Source of the DNA: Clostridium sp. LS
GTDB lineage: Bacteria; Bacillota; Clostridia; Clostridiales; Clostridiaceae
Reading direction: 5' to 3'
Assembly: GCF_002760435.1 (NCBI RefSeq)
Contig: NZ_AUUU01000195.1
Coordinates: forward strand, 1 to 49,853
Length of the DNA stretch: 49,853 nt
Part shown: positions 33,898 to 42,215 of the stretch, piece after piece
Position numbering within the stretch: position 1 is the stretch's first letter
Layout of the letters: every line of letters begins with the position of its first letter
Notes under the pieces: generated by a model
Database searches by the model: none
What the model saw: the letters and a program-made list of their open reading frames with translations, nothing else
What the model was told of the DNA's origin: nothing
Translations under genes and position numbers: made by a program

Positions 33898-34596
33898 TTA
33901 TATTTTAAATCTATAGCCCGCTCCCCATACAGTTTCAATAAATTTAGGATTACTGCTGTCTTCTTCAATCTTTTCTCTTACTCTATTAATATGTACTGTC
34001 ACAGTTGCAACATCAGCGTAAGAATCCAGTCCCCAAATTCTATCCAAAAGAGTAGTTTTTGAAAATACTATATTAGGATTAGTTGCTAAGAATAATAACA
34101 ATTCAAATTCCTTATTTGCAAGTTTAACTTCTTTACCATCAACATAAACTCTCCAGGCCTTTGTCAATATCTGTAGCCTACCATAATTGATAGCTCCAAG
34201 TTCTAATTCATTATTTTTTTCTATTGATGATAATCTCTCATAACGGGAAAGGTGTGCCTTTACTCTAGCAACAAGCTCACTAGGATCAAAAGGCTTAACA
34301 ATATAATCATCTGCTCCAAGTCCGAGGCCTCTAATTTTATCTATAGATTCTTTTTTTGCTGTCACCATTAAGATAGGTATTTCCTTATTGCTTCTTATCT
34401 CTCTACAAAGCTGAAATCCATCTTTACTTGGAAGCATTAAATCTAACAGAATTAAATCAAAATCCTTGTTTAAGGCTAGCTCTAATCCCATATCCCCATT
34501 CCTTGCAATTTCAGTTTCAAAACCATTAATTTCAAGATAATCTTTTTCTAATTCTGCAATAAGTTCATCATCTTCAATAATTAGAATTTTTTTCAT
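33898..34596 (-). CDS. OmpR-family response regulator
   Basis: 232 residues. The receiver domain has the acidic pair in IIEDDELIAE, the phospho-acceptor Asp in LILLDLMLP (about residue 53), and Lys in YIVKPFDPSEL. The C-terminal winged helix reads ANKEFELLLFLATNPN, LLDRIWG and VTVHINRVREKIE. It binds DNA as the output of the sensor kinase encoded 42 bases upstream. Likely targets are the adjacent ABC transporter genes and its own operon, by analogy with similar clusters. Confidence 0.96.
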   Translation of the reverse strand: MKKILIIEDDELIAELEKDYLEINGFETEIARNGDMGLELALNKDFDLILLDLMLPSKDGFQLCREIRSNKEIPILMVTAKKESIDKIRGLGLGADDYIVKPFDPSELVARVKAHLSRYERLSSIEKNNELELGAINYGRLQILTKAWRVYVDGKEVKLANKEFELLLFLATNPNIVFSKTTLLDRIWGLDSYADVATVTVHINRVREKIEEDSSNPKFIETVWGAGYRFKI

Positions 34597-34638
34597 TTTC
34601 TTCTCTCCTATTATACCTATTTTAGTTATAACAAAACG

Positions 34639-36099
34639 CTACCAATTTTCAACTTGCTTATCAAATGGTATAGTCATAATAATTGCAAGTCCATCCATAT
34701 TTTCAGCCTTAATTGTACCGCCATGAGCTTTTACTATATATTCAGAAATAGAAAGACCAAGGCCACTGCCTTCACTAGGGTTAGTCCTCGCTGCATCTTC
34801 TCTATAAAAACTAACAAATAGACGCTCAAGGTTCTCTTCACAAACTCCGGGGCCGTCATCTTTTATTATTAAAACAATATTCTCTTCATTTTCATTCACT
34901 GTTATGTTTACATTACCATATTCTTTAATTTTATATTTTGCACTATTCTCAAGAATATTAATTAAAACTCTGTTCATTTCTTCTATATCTATATTAATGA
35001 AAATATTTTCACCGCAATTATTTTCATAAGACAAATTAAGACCTTTACCTTTGAATTCCTCTGCAGCACTCCTAAAAAAGCTCTCAAAAAAATCATTACT
35101 ATTAACTCTTTCGAAATGAAATGGAAATTTCCCAGTATCTAATTTAGAAAATAAGAACAACTTATCAACCAGCATATCCATATCACAGGCTTTACCATAT
35201 ATAATATCATGATATTTCTCACGTTTTTCAGGCGTATTAGCGACACCATCCTTTAATCCCTTTACATAACCTTTAATTGTTGTTAAAGGAGTACGTAAAT
35301 CATGTGATATTCCCGCAACTAATTCCTTTCTATTTTCTTCATACTTTAACTGCATTTCAACAGATTCCTTTAACCTAGTTCTCATTTTATCAAAATCAGC
35401 ACAAACTTTTGCGAATTCATCATTTCCATTATAATTCATTTTAAAATCAAGATTACCTTCTTCAATTTGACCTGCACCATAACTTAATAACTCCAAAGGT
35501 TCTATTAAACTTTTTGCTACCTTAGATGATAATATACCATTAGTGAGTATTATAATAAGCAGAGCTACTATTAGTACAATTCCCATATAGCTGACAAAAA
35601 AGGTTCTTACCTCAGTTCTCAAATGATCCTTATTTGTTACATTGTCTGACTTTATGGCAATTATGCTAATGTTCTTATTGTTCTTTATAAAAGTACTTTT
35701 AACTAAGCTAACAGAATTAACTTCAAGTGCTATTGAATCTGATGAGGAAAGAATATCACTTTGAAGCTTAGAAATAGCATCTTTATCTTCATCAGTTAAA
35801 TTTGAAAAGATAGTATCTGAATCCCTTGTTATTAATAAATTATATCCTGTATCTTTAAGGGGCTCTTCAATATGTTTATATTCTTCCTCTTTTATATCAT
35901 AATTCTTTAGGTTTTTACTATAGGAATTTATTATTTTTTGTACAAAATAAGTCCCATTATCTTCATCAATAACTTTAACCTTTTTTCCATATACCTCTGT
36001 AAAACCTTCAAGTACCCCCCCAGCTATAACTACAATTAGTATAGCTGGAACAACCAACATTAAGATATTAGAAATGGCAAGACGTTTTTTTATCATCAT
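34639..36099 (-). CDS. Sensor histidine kinase
   Basis: 486 residues. Membrane segments at about residues 12-32 and 168-190 enclose a sensor of about 135 residues outside the cell. They are followed by a HAMP linker, the dimerisation domain with the phospho-acceptor in AGISHDLRTPLTTIKG, and the ATPase domain with the N box INILENSAKY, DDGPGV and GSGLGLSI. It phosphorylates the response regulator downstream. It starts about 130 bases after the ABC permease gene and is probably in the same transcript. Confidence 0.95.
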   Translation of the reverse strand: MMIKKRLAISNILMLVVPAILIVVIAGGVLEGFTEVYGKKVKVIDEDNGTYFVQKIINSYSKNLKNYDIKEEEYKHIEEPLKDTGYNLLITRDSDTIFSNLTDEDKDAISKLQSDILSSSDSIALEVNSVSLVKSTFIKNNKNISIIAIKSDNVTNKDHLRTEVRTFFVSYMGIVLIVALLIIILTNGILSSKVAKSLIEPLELLSYGAGQIEEGNLDFKMNYNGNDEFAKVCADFDKMRTRLKESVEMQLKYEENRKELVAGISHDLRTPLTTIKGYVKGLKDGVANTPEKREKYHDIIYGKACDMDMLVDKLFLFSKLDTGKFPFHFERVNSNDFFESFFRSAAEEFKGKGLNLSYENNCGENIFINIDIEEMNRVLINILENSAKYKIKEYGNVNITVNENEENIVLIIKDDGPGVCEENLERLFVSFYREDAARTNPSEGSGLGLSISEYIVKAHGGTIKAENMDGLAIIMTIPFDKQVENW

Positions 36100-36230
36100 A
36101 TTAAGATACCCCCTAATCTATCTTATAACCGTTCACTTCATATTTTCCCCTATAGAAAATCTATTGGTAAAATCAACTTACCGAAATTAAGAATCTGTGT
36201 ATCTATATCAAAAACTATTTTCCAGAAAAA

Positions 36231-36968
36231 TTAATATTCCCTTTTTTCAAATAATGCATATGCTCCTGAAAAGAAAAGCAAAGAATATCCTGCAAATAGT
36301 CCTATAATTGTTAAAATTGATTTTAATGGCATTTTTGCACCAATAAAAAGTTTATACCAATTCATATATGAGACAAATATTACTGACGATAGCGATGGAA
36401 AAATCACTCCAATTAACATAATTATAATATAAATTAGCACTGAAAGCATTAATGAAGAGGTACTGCTTTTTGATAATTGGGATATTAGTATAGATAAAAA
36501 AATTGTTGGTATTATTGGCAGTATTGAGGCAGCATATGCTGTAAAAATCTCTGGAATGTCTATTATTTGCGTGCGCCCAAACACTATTCCCATAATGGAA
36601 CCTATTATAAATGTTATTACCAAAATGCTAACCATGTAGATTAATATAGATATCATTTTTGAAATTAGAATTTCATTTCTGCTTATAGGCCTTGTTATTA
36701 TAGCTTTAATCGTTCCATTTTCCTGCTCTGCTGCAAACAAATCTGCAACTGCCATAAAAACAATTAACGGAATTAAAACCATAGTTAATATTGATAATAT
36801 ATTTAACGGAAGATTTGATAAGGAAATATTAATGTACCCTTGTGTGTAATTACTTATTAGACCCAAGGCAATAGTCAATACTGCAATAAAAACCAAGAAG
36901 CCTCTATACTTACTTCTTTTAAATAATTTTGTACTTTCATTAATTACTCCAACTTTAATTGTATTCAT
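36231..36968 (-). CDS. ABC-2 type transporter permease
   Basis: 245 residues with about six membrane helices and no ATPase motif. The segment FAAEQENGTIKAIITRPISRNEILISKM is the coupling-helix region typical of ABC-2 permeases of the bacitracin, lantibiotic-immunity and multidrug type. Its ATG overlaps the stop of the ATPase gene (ATGA). It is far smaller than the FtsX-like BceB permeases, so this is a Bcr/Lan-immunity-like rather than a Bce-type module. The substrate is unknown. Confidence 0.88.
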   Translation of the reverse strand: MNTIKVGVINESTKLFKRSKYRGFLVFIAVLTIALGLISNYTQGYINISLSNLPLNILSILTMVLIPLIVFMAVADLFAAEQENGTIKAIITRPISRNEILISKMISILIYMVSILVITFIIGSIMGIVFGRTQIIDIPEIFTAYAASILPIIPTIFLSILISQLSKSSTSSLMLSVLIYIIIMLIGVIFPSLSSVIFVSYMNWYKLFIGAKMPLKSILTIIGLFAGYSLLFFSGAYALFEKREY

Positions 36969-37681
36969 ACTTCCTCCCTCCTTACACCAACCTGCTTTAG
37001 AAAATATTTTTCTAAGGTTTCACATTCCTGTAGTGCATTTTCCATAGATGATATATTTAATAATTTACCTTCTTTCATTATTCCAACTTTATTACACATT
37101 AATTCTATTTCATGGGCAATATGGCTCGAAACAAGAAATGTTACACCAAGCTTTGCCTGCTTAATTATGATTTCCCTAATCTCCACAGTTCCTTCAATAT
37201 CTAATCCATTAGTGGGTTCATCTAAAATTACTAATTTAGGATTAGATACTAATGCTAGTGCAAGACCTAAGCGTTGTTTCATTCCGAGTGAAAAGTTTTT
37301 AACCTTCTCATTTGCATATTTTATTAATCCAGTTTGTGTAAGAATATCATCTATTCTTGGCCATTTTATTTCCGGATAATAATTTACAGCTAATTTTAAA
37401 TTTTCCCTAGCTGTTAAGTACTCATATATTGCTGGAGCTTCAATAAGACATCCAATTTCTTTCGGGATCTTTTCTAATATATCATTTCCTAATATTTTAA
37501 CACTGCCTTTATCTGCATAAGATAATCCAGTGATTATTTTCATTGTAGTAGTTTTTCCAGAACCATTTGGACCAAGTAAACCAAAAATATCTCCCTCTTC
37601 AATTTCAAAGGATATATTTTCAATTCCACGTCCATTTTTATATTTTTTTGTAAGTTCATTAACTTTAAGTATAGACTCCAT
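36965..37681 (-). CDS. ABC transporter ATP-binding protein
   Basis: 238 residues. Walker A is GPNGSGKTTT near 37-46, the signature FSLGMKQRLGLALAL near 130, Walker B LVILDEPTNGLD near 153-164, and the switch histidine is in VSSHIAHEIE. It energises the permease encoded directly downstream. The SD AGAGGGGG precedes the ATG. The start is only about 25 bases from a large hairpin, leaving little room for its own promoter. Confidence 0.95.
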   Translation of the reverse strand: MESILKVNELTKKYKNGRGIENISFEIEEGDIFGLLGPNGSGKTTTMKIITGLSYADKGSVKILGNDILEKIPKEIGCLIEAPAIYEYLTARENLKLAVNYYPEIKWPRIDDILTQTGLIKYANEKVKNFSLGMKQRLGLALALVSNPKLVILDEPTNGLDIEGTVEIREIIIKQAKLGVTFLVSSHIAHEIELMCNKVGIMKEGKLLNISSMENALQECETLEKYFLKQVGVRREEV

Positions 37682-37706
37682 GCTAATCCCCCTCTATTTT
37701 TAAATT

Positions 37707-37786
37707 AACTGCCTCAAAAACAAATGAAAGATATGATATAATCATCCGATTTTATATCTTTCTTTTGATTTGCTTTTGAGACAGTT
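37707..37786 (-). terminator. Long hairpin between the secreted-protein gene and the ABC operon
   Basis: AACTG-CTCAAAA-CAAAT-GAAAGATAT (37707-37734) pairs stepwise with ATATCTTTC-ATTTG-TTTTGAG-CAGTT (37754-37786) with one bulge. It may terminate the 37820-38689 transcript or attenuate readthrough into the ABC and two-component genes. Confidence 0.65.
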
Positions 37787-37819
37787 TTAGGCTAGCTACT
37801 CTTGTTATGCTTTGTAACT

Positions 37820-38689
37820 CTATTTATTACGTTGTACCTTATTATCCATAGTTTGTACTTGCTTACCTGTTGTGTCAATAGTATCTGCTTTTGTTGTATT
37901 TATATTACTAATTGCTGTATTTACAGATACTTCGAATTCATGTGAAGTACCATTTTCATCTTCTCCAGTAATTACAACTTTTAAATCATTCTCAGATAGT
38001 ACATTTCCATCAACTTTTGCATTCAAGCTTAGTGATTTAATATCTACATTCTTTAATGTTGGCATACTGGTTAATGCTTGTTTTAATTCATCATTTCCAG
38101 CTCCACCTTTGTTACTATTATCCTTTTTACTATTTTGTTCTTCTACAGCAGCTGAAATTGCTAATTTTGCAAGTTCAGGAATTTGTGCGCCTTCAAGATT
38201 TACACTAATTGTATCTCCATCTACAACAAATTGTTTTTTAACATCTCCAACTAAAGTATCTACAACCATTTCTCCTAATTTTGCTTTACTTGATGAAGTA
38301 TCAAATTTTCTATTGTCCTTTGCAAAATTACCTTTACCATTAGTGTCTCTAGAATAATAATTATCCCCATCTTTAATTATAGTCTTACCATCTATTCTGC
38401 TTGTTTCGTTATCTTTTGTAACATCGCCAATTTTAACCTCAGTGCTTGAAGAAACATTGCTGCCTTCAAGTTTTTCTACATTAGTTCCAGAAATATCAGT
38501 ATTTCCATTATCTTTTACTACAAAAGAAGTTGAAATTGTAGCATTTCCAGTAGTAGCCAATTCTTTTACTGCACTTTTGTATGTTTCATATCCTGTTGCA
38601 CCACTTGCAGATGCTGATACAGTAACTGCAAGTAACATACAACCAGTTAAAGCAGTTATCATTATCGTTTTAATTTTCTTACTTTTCAT
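37820..38689 (-). CDS. Secreted protein of unknown function
   Basis: 289 residues. A signal peptide is clear (KSKKIKTIMITALTGCMLLAVTVSASASG), with an AxA-type cleavage site near residue 29. Gly-Cys inside the hydrophobic core is not a proper lipobox, so release or wall association rather than lipidation is likely. The mature part is rich in Ser/Thr/Asn/Asp/Lys, has paired GDxxxx(Y/V) strands (IKDGDNYYSRD, FVVDGDTISVN) and no cysteine. The family is not recognised. A good SD AAAGGAGATG precedes the ATG. It lies directly upstream of the ABC/two-component genes, so it may be a sensed or protective partner. Confidence 0.75.
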   Translation of the reverse strand: MKSKKIKTIMITALTGCMLLAVTVSASASGATGYETYKSAVKELATTGNATISTSFVVKDNGNTDISGTNVEKLEGSNVSSSTEVKIGDVTKDNETSRIDGKTIIKDGDNYYSRDTNGKGNFAKDNRKFDTSSSKAKLGEMVVDTLVGDVKKQFVVDGDTISVNLEGAQIPELAKLAISAAVEEQNSKKDNSNKGGAGNDELKQALTSMPTLKNVDIKSLSLNAKVDGNVLSENDLKVVITGEDENGTSHEFEVSVNTAISNINTTKADTIDTTGKQVQTMDNKVQRNK

Positions 38690-38847
38690 AGTTTACATCT
38701 CCTTTTATTTCTTGCTATCAACTAGTAGAATGTCATTATAATTAATAGCTTACTTGAATTATAAAAGGCATGTGTAATTATTTTATAAATGATATATAAA
38801 CAATATATAAACACTGGTATATATTGTTTTTCAAATCAATAACTATG

Positions 38848-39071
38848 TTTAAGTGGTAACTCACTGAAATCATAAATATTTTTGTTCCGAATGGCTATGA
38901 AAATATCGCTGAATGTTCTAAGTCGCAGGCTGCATCCACTTTAGCATGCTCCCGCTTTCAGCGTGACAAGCTAAAATGGAACAGCCTACAACTAAGAGCC
39001 ATTAACAGCTCATTTTCAAATGCATTCTTCACAAAAATATTTATAATTCCTAGTTAAGGTGCCCACTTAAA
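38848..39071 (+). repeat. Long imperfect palindrome, copy B
   Basis: 224 bases. Ends TTTAAGTGG and CCACTTAAA pair; inside, AAATATTT, GAATG/CATTC, GAAAAT/ATTTTC, AGGCTG/CAGCCT and CCACTTTAGC/GCTAAAATGG pair in order, giving one long interrupted hairpin. Left and right arms each align with copy C in the same orientation and with copy A in reverse. Confidence 0.75.
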
Positions 39072-39234
39072 ATTTTATAAATATGCAAATAAATTAATAA
39101 AATTATGTTTTTTTGATATATACATTAAATTTATAACCCGACTTATAGATATAATAAACTAAAAGAAAAGCTGGATATGCTGACTAATTATTATTAGATA
39201 ACAGGGTTTAGAAAGATATGTGTCTATAAATAAC

Positions 39235-39286
39235 AAAAAGTACTAGAGTTTAATTATAAAATTTCTTTTTAAATCTAGTACTTTTT
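39235..39286 (-). terminator. Terminator after the Arg/Cys-rich gene
   Basis: AAAAAGTACTAGA (from 39235) pairs with TCTAGTACTTTTT (to 39286), extended inside by TTTAA/TTAAA; T-rich tails on both strands. It is about 70 bases beyond the stop of the minus-strand gene. Confidence 0.75.
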
Positions 39287-39355
39287 TCTTTATATATTTT
39301 AGTGCTATTTAAGCATGTGTTCATAATTATGTTATCCTTTGCTTTCGTTTATATT

Positions 39356-39649
39356 TTAACAACAACCTCTGCGGCGACGTCTTCTGCAACAGATTCCGAA
39401 TAGGATTTGTTGTTTTGCTAAGCGAAGTCCAGCCCTTACTCCTAATTGATATCCCTCAGTAGCCCCCAACTGCCTGCCATCTCTACATCCATCATTATAG
39501 CCATCATTGTAGCCTTGATTATAACTATCTGCTAATGTATCTTCATAAGCGCTATTTCTTCTGCAACTACGGTTAGGCCTAACATTGGCACCTGCCGTAC
39601 CTCTATGCCTATCTCTACAAGCTCTTCTTATATCATCTCTATTTGGCAT
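39356..39649 (-). CDS. Small Arg/Gly/Cys-rich protein
   Basis: 97 residues with unusual composition. The N-terminal part is Arg-rich (DDIRRACRDRHRG), and the middle has a repeated Tyr/Asn-Gly pattern (YNQGYNDGYNDGCRDGR, then EGYQLGVRAGLRLA). The end is CCRRRRRRGCC with two Cys pairs around six arginines. A strong SD AAAGGAGAG precedes the ATG. The family is not recognised. The composition recalls spore coat or nucleic acid-packing proteins, but that is only analogy. It is flanked on both sides by long palindromes of the same family. Confidence 0.7.
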   Translation of the reverse strand: MPNRDDIRRACRDRHRGTAGANVRPNRSCRRNSAYEDTLADSYNQGYNDGYNDGCRDGRQLGATEGYQLGVRAGLRLAKQQILFGICCRRRRRRGCC

Positions 39650-39742
39650 TTGTTTCTCTCCTTTAAATTAATCATAATATATTCCTGATACTATATTATG
39701 ATAATTTTCTCCATTTGCTATCAATTAAATAAAACATAGTTC

Positions 39743-39994
39743 GAACTTAAGCGTATACTAACCGAAATCAGATACATATTTGGTTCCGCAGGGCTAGTGA
39801 AAATACTCTGGAAGTTTCTAAATGGAGGGTTGTACCCATTTCTGCATGTTCCTAATTTCATTATGACAAGCAAAAATGGAACAACCTTTCATTAAGTGCT
39901 TTCAACAGCTCATTTTCACATGCCTGCTCCATATTATCACCCTTGTGGTTACAAATATGTATCTCATTTCTGGTGTAGATGTACGCTTAAGTTC
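39743..39994 (+). repeat. Long imperfect palindrome, copy C
   Basis: 252 bases. The outermost 13 bases, GAACTTAAGCGTA and TACGCTTAAGTTC, are perfectly complementary. Next come GATACATATTTG/CAAATATGTATC, GTGAAAAT/ATTTTCAC, GGTTGT/ACAACC and CCATTT/AAATGG. It shares with copy B the order ATACATATTT-GTTCCG-GGCTA-TGAAAAT-CATG-TCC and, in the right arm, GACAAGC-AAAATGGAACA-CAGCTCATTTTCA. Confidence 0.75.
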
Positions 39995-40261
39995 AGTGGA
40001 TATTTTATAGATTAATATGATCCTTTAATTATTTCCTTACATATTAATTTATTAAGTAAAAGAAAAAGATGCAGTCAACCGCAGACTACATCTTTTTTCT
40101 ATTTACAAAGGATACTTATGAAGAAAAACTTTTTTACAAGATTTATTATAATTGACCATCCTTAATAGTAGCTGAATAAATATAAAAAAATAAATATAGA
40201 ATATATTTAAACAAGTCTATTCTAAAATAATACAAATGCAAATTAGCTTTAGTAACCGTTG

Positions 40262-40410
40262 TTGTTATATATGTTAATTTTGAAATATACTAAAAACTCA
40301 ACTATAAATCATTTTAGCTTATCATAAGTTTCACCTCAGGAATATGCTAAAATGGTGCAACTTTTAATGTTAGAAGTCCATAACCATTTTCTCTAGTAAC
40401 CGAAACAACA
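40262..40410 (+). repeat. Decayed palindrome, copy D (tentative)
   Basis: TTTTGAAATATAC, ATCATTTTAGCTTAT, ATATGCTAAAATGG-TGCAAC-TTTAATGTTAGAAG and CCATTTTCTC follow the order of motifs in copies B and C, and ATCATTTTAGC can still pair with GCTAAAATGG. The outer arms are mostly lost. Alignment is by eye and weak. Confidence 0.4.
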
Positions 40411-40474
40411 GAGTAGCCTTTTTGTCGGTAGGTTATATTCAAACCATAGTATTCATGTTATTTTTATATATACA

Positions 40475-40503
40475 GAAATAGCGAGGGTTTCCTTCGCTAT
40501 TTC
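40475..40503. other. Compact perfect hairpin
   Basis: GAAATAGCGA (40475-40484) pairs with TCGCTATTTC (40494-40503), extended inward by a G-T and two G-C pairs to a small loop. No T-run follows on either strand; possibly an operator or RNA element. Confidence 0.45.
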
Positions 40504-40516
40504 ATTCCAATTAAAA

Positions 40517-40561
40517 AATAAAAGCAAGGGTTAATTAATGGCATTTGTCCTTGCTTTTATT
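40517..40561 (-). terminator. Terminator after the duplicated-domain protein gene
   Basis: AATAAAAGCAAGG (40517-40529) pairs perfectly with CCTTGCTTTTATT (40549-40561); the minus-strand tail is TTTTAATTGG. It lies about 100 bases beyond the stop codon at 40661. Confidence 0.75.
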
Positions 40562-40660
40562 ATACACATTATATTGTATTTTTTATGATTTCAAAAAATT
40601 TAAGCACGTTTCTAGTACATTTTACTTCAAACTACTTGGTCTTTTATCTCTAATATATAA

Positions 40661-41488
40661 TTATTTTTGAATTTGAACTTCTGAAATTTTTAAATATTGG
40701 CCATTTTCAACTGTTAAGTAACCATCTGCTTGAACATTTTCATTTGAAACAATACTATCTAGTTGATGTCTGCTATTTTGAGATACCTCTGTATATCCAA
40801 TACTACCAGTTAATTTTACTTTGTATTCTCCTGCTGGTATATCTTGCCCAACCTTGTACATTCCATCTTTATATATTCCATCCTTAGGTACTATTGAAGG
40901 AGCTTCTGCTACTGGATACATTTCAGCACCAGTCATTTTGAAGTATTCCCCTTCATTTACAGTTACATAGCTGTTACTGCCTGATTTTAAATTATCATTA
41001 AATACAATACTGTCTAGTTGTCCTTTGCTATCTTTTGCACATTCAATATAACCCATACTCTTTGCAATAACTAAATATTCACCTGCTGGTATATCTGAAC
41101 CAACTTTATATGTTCCTGATTTTATTTTCTTGGCGTCCTTTTCTGCTGCTGCCTTAGCTTCTGCATCAGCTTTTGCCTTTGCTTCTTCATCTGCTTTTTG
41201 TTTAGCAGCTTCTGCATTTTTTTCTTCTTCTGTTTTTTCTTTTGGTTGTTCTTTTACTGTATTATCTGCCTGAGCTGTTGTCGACTTATCGGTTGTGTTT
41301 GATGTTTTAGGCGCAAATATGCCGACTAAAATAAATGCAACAATTAGTCCAATTCCATAATATTTCAATACGCTTTTTCTATTTCTTTTTTCTACTATCC
41401 CCCATCTAACAACAATACTTGGTTTTATTAGTCCTATTATTAGACAAACAAAACATACTAAAAATAAAATTATCATTACGTTTTCCAT
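40661..41488 (-). CDS. Membrane protein with duplicated C-terminal domain
   Basis: 275 residues. Two membrane segments (about 5-22 and 44-61) form a hairpin at the N-terminus. A Lys/Glu/Ala-rich coiled coil (about 72-118) leads to two homologous domains of about 65 residues: TYKVGSDIPAGEYLVIAK...QLDSIVFNDN and MYKVGQDIPAGEYKVKLT...QLDSIVSNEN. The repeats share YKVGxDIPAGEY and HQ/GQLDSIV, so an internal duplication is clear. The C-terminal part probably lies outside the cell. The family name is not recalled. It has its own terminator and no operon partner. Confidence 0.75.
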   Translation of the reverse strand: MENVMIILFLVCFVCLIIGLIKPSIVVRWGIVEKRNRKSVLKYYGIGLIVAFILVGIFAPKTSNTTDKSTTAQADNTVKEQPKEKTEEEKNAEAAKQKADEEAKAKADAEAKAAAEKDAKKIKSGTYKVGSDIPAGEYLVIAKSMGYIECAKDSKGQLDSIVFNDNLKSGSNSYVTVNEGEYFKMTGAEMYPVAEAPSIVPKDGIYKDGMYKVGQDIPAGEYKVKLTGSIGYTEVSQNSRHQLDSIVSNENVQADGYLTVENGQYLKISEVQIQK

Positions 41489-41701
41489 TATTATTCCCCC
41501 CTAGTATTTATAATATTATTGTATATTATTTTACATTTTTGTCAAATCAGATAATTACATGATAATATTATAAATAATGTATAAAAATAGCCATTTATAA
41601 GTAAATATGATTACTATCTTAATGATGTTAAGTTTTCGTTAATTGCATATTTTCATTATTAAACTGTCTATAATTCCACTAATGACATGATAACCAAATA
41701 G

Positions 41702-41749
41702 AAAAGAGATAGTATATTTAAGTCACCCAACCTAAATACTATCTCTTTT
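41702..41749 (-). terminator. Terminator of the thrC-thrB-ACT operon
   Basis: AAAAGAGATAGTAT (41702-41715) pairs perfectly with ATACTATCTCTTTT (41736-41749); T-rich on both strands. It is about 30 bases beyond the last stop codon. Confidence 0.88.
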
Positions 41750-41777
41750 TTATCAATAATTTATATAATCATTAGTG

Positions 41778-42215
41778 TTATTCCATGCCTATAAATTCAA
41801 CCTTCTCTACGTTTTTAAGATGCAGTAAGCCCCCTGTTAATGTTTTTATATCCCCATCTACTGTAGAAAGATCTATTGTTATACTTAAGTTTGCATAGCC
41901 GTTTAGTGGAATTCCTTGATTTATTGTTAGGATATCTCCACCTTTTTCGGCTATATAATTGCTTATATTTGATAAAACGCCCTTTTCATTTTTTAATATT
42001 ATATTATAAGTGACTTTGCGTCCTTCTGACGTTTCAGAAAACTCAAATACAAAATCCTTATATTTATAATACACGCTTCTGCTTATTCCTGCTATTTTCA
42101 CAGCTTCAGTTATTTCTTTTACTTTTCCATCTTTTAATAATTTTTTTGCAAAAAGAACTTTTTCATAAACATCGGGTAAAACCCGCTTATCTATAACCAA
42201 GTAATCTCCACTCAT
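41778..42215 (-). CDS. ACT domain-containing protein (PheB/UPF0735-like)
   Basis: 145 residues. The N-terminal part (about 1-60) contains a helix-turn-helix-like stretch, VKIAGISRSVYYKYKDFV. The C-terminal part is an ACT domain (VTYNIILKNEKGVLSNISNYIAEKGGDILTINQGIP), a fold that binds small ligands, often amino acids. The family is annotated PheB/UPF0735 without proven enzyme activity. Its ATG overlaps the thrB stop (TAATG), so it is co-translated with threonine synthesis and may sense an amino acid of that pathway. Confidence 0.88.
   Translation of the reverse strand: MSGDYLVIDKRVLPDVYEKVLFAKKLLKDGKVKEITEAVKIAGISRSVYYKYKDFVFEFSETSEGRKVTYNIILKNEKGVLSNISNYIAEKGGDILTINQGIPLNGYANLSITIDLSTVDGDIKTLTGGLLHLKNVEKVEFIGME

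Larger units (their letters stand above)
38690..39355. other. Gene-poor region with palindrome copy B
   Basis: 666 bases. It contains the long palindrome at 38848-39071 and a terminator at 39235-39286. The promoter of the secreted-protein gene should be in the left part (38700-38830), which is AT-rich and has AATATATAAAC-like repeats; no clear -35/-10 pair was chosen. No open frame with a ribosome site was found. Confidence 0.5.
39650..40660. other. 1-kb non-coding region with palindrome C, decayed copy D and hairpins
   Basis: 1011 bases without a supported gene. Contents: the long palindrome at 39743-39994, a weaker related structure around 40262-40410, a compact hairpin at 40475-40503 and a terminator at 40517-40561. 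The stretch at 40010-40260 is plain AT-rich sequence; one more short inverted repeat (AAGATGCAGTC near 40069) was seen there. Confidence 0.55.

Noticed and set aside
36100..36230. Independent promoter for the two-component genes
   Set aside because: No convincing -35/-10 pair was seen; co-transcription with the ABC genes is as likely, so nothing is annotated.
27632..39994. Long palindromes as retron non-coding RNA or as insertion sequence remnants
   Set aside because: No reverse transcriptase or transposase frame lies near any copy, and the palindromes are symmetrical throughout rather than having the separate msr/msd parts of retrons.
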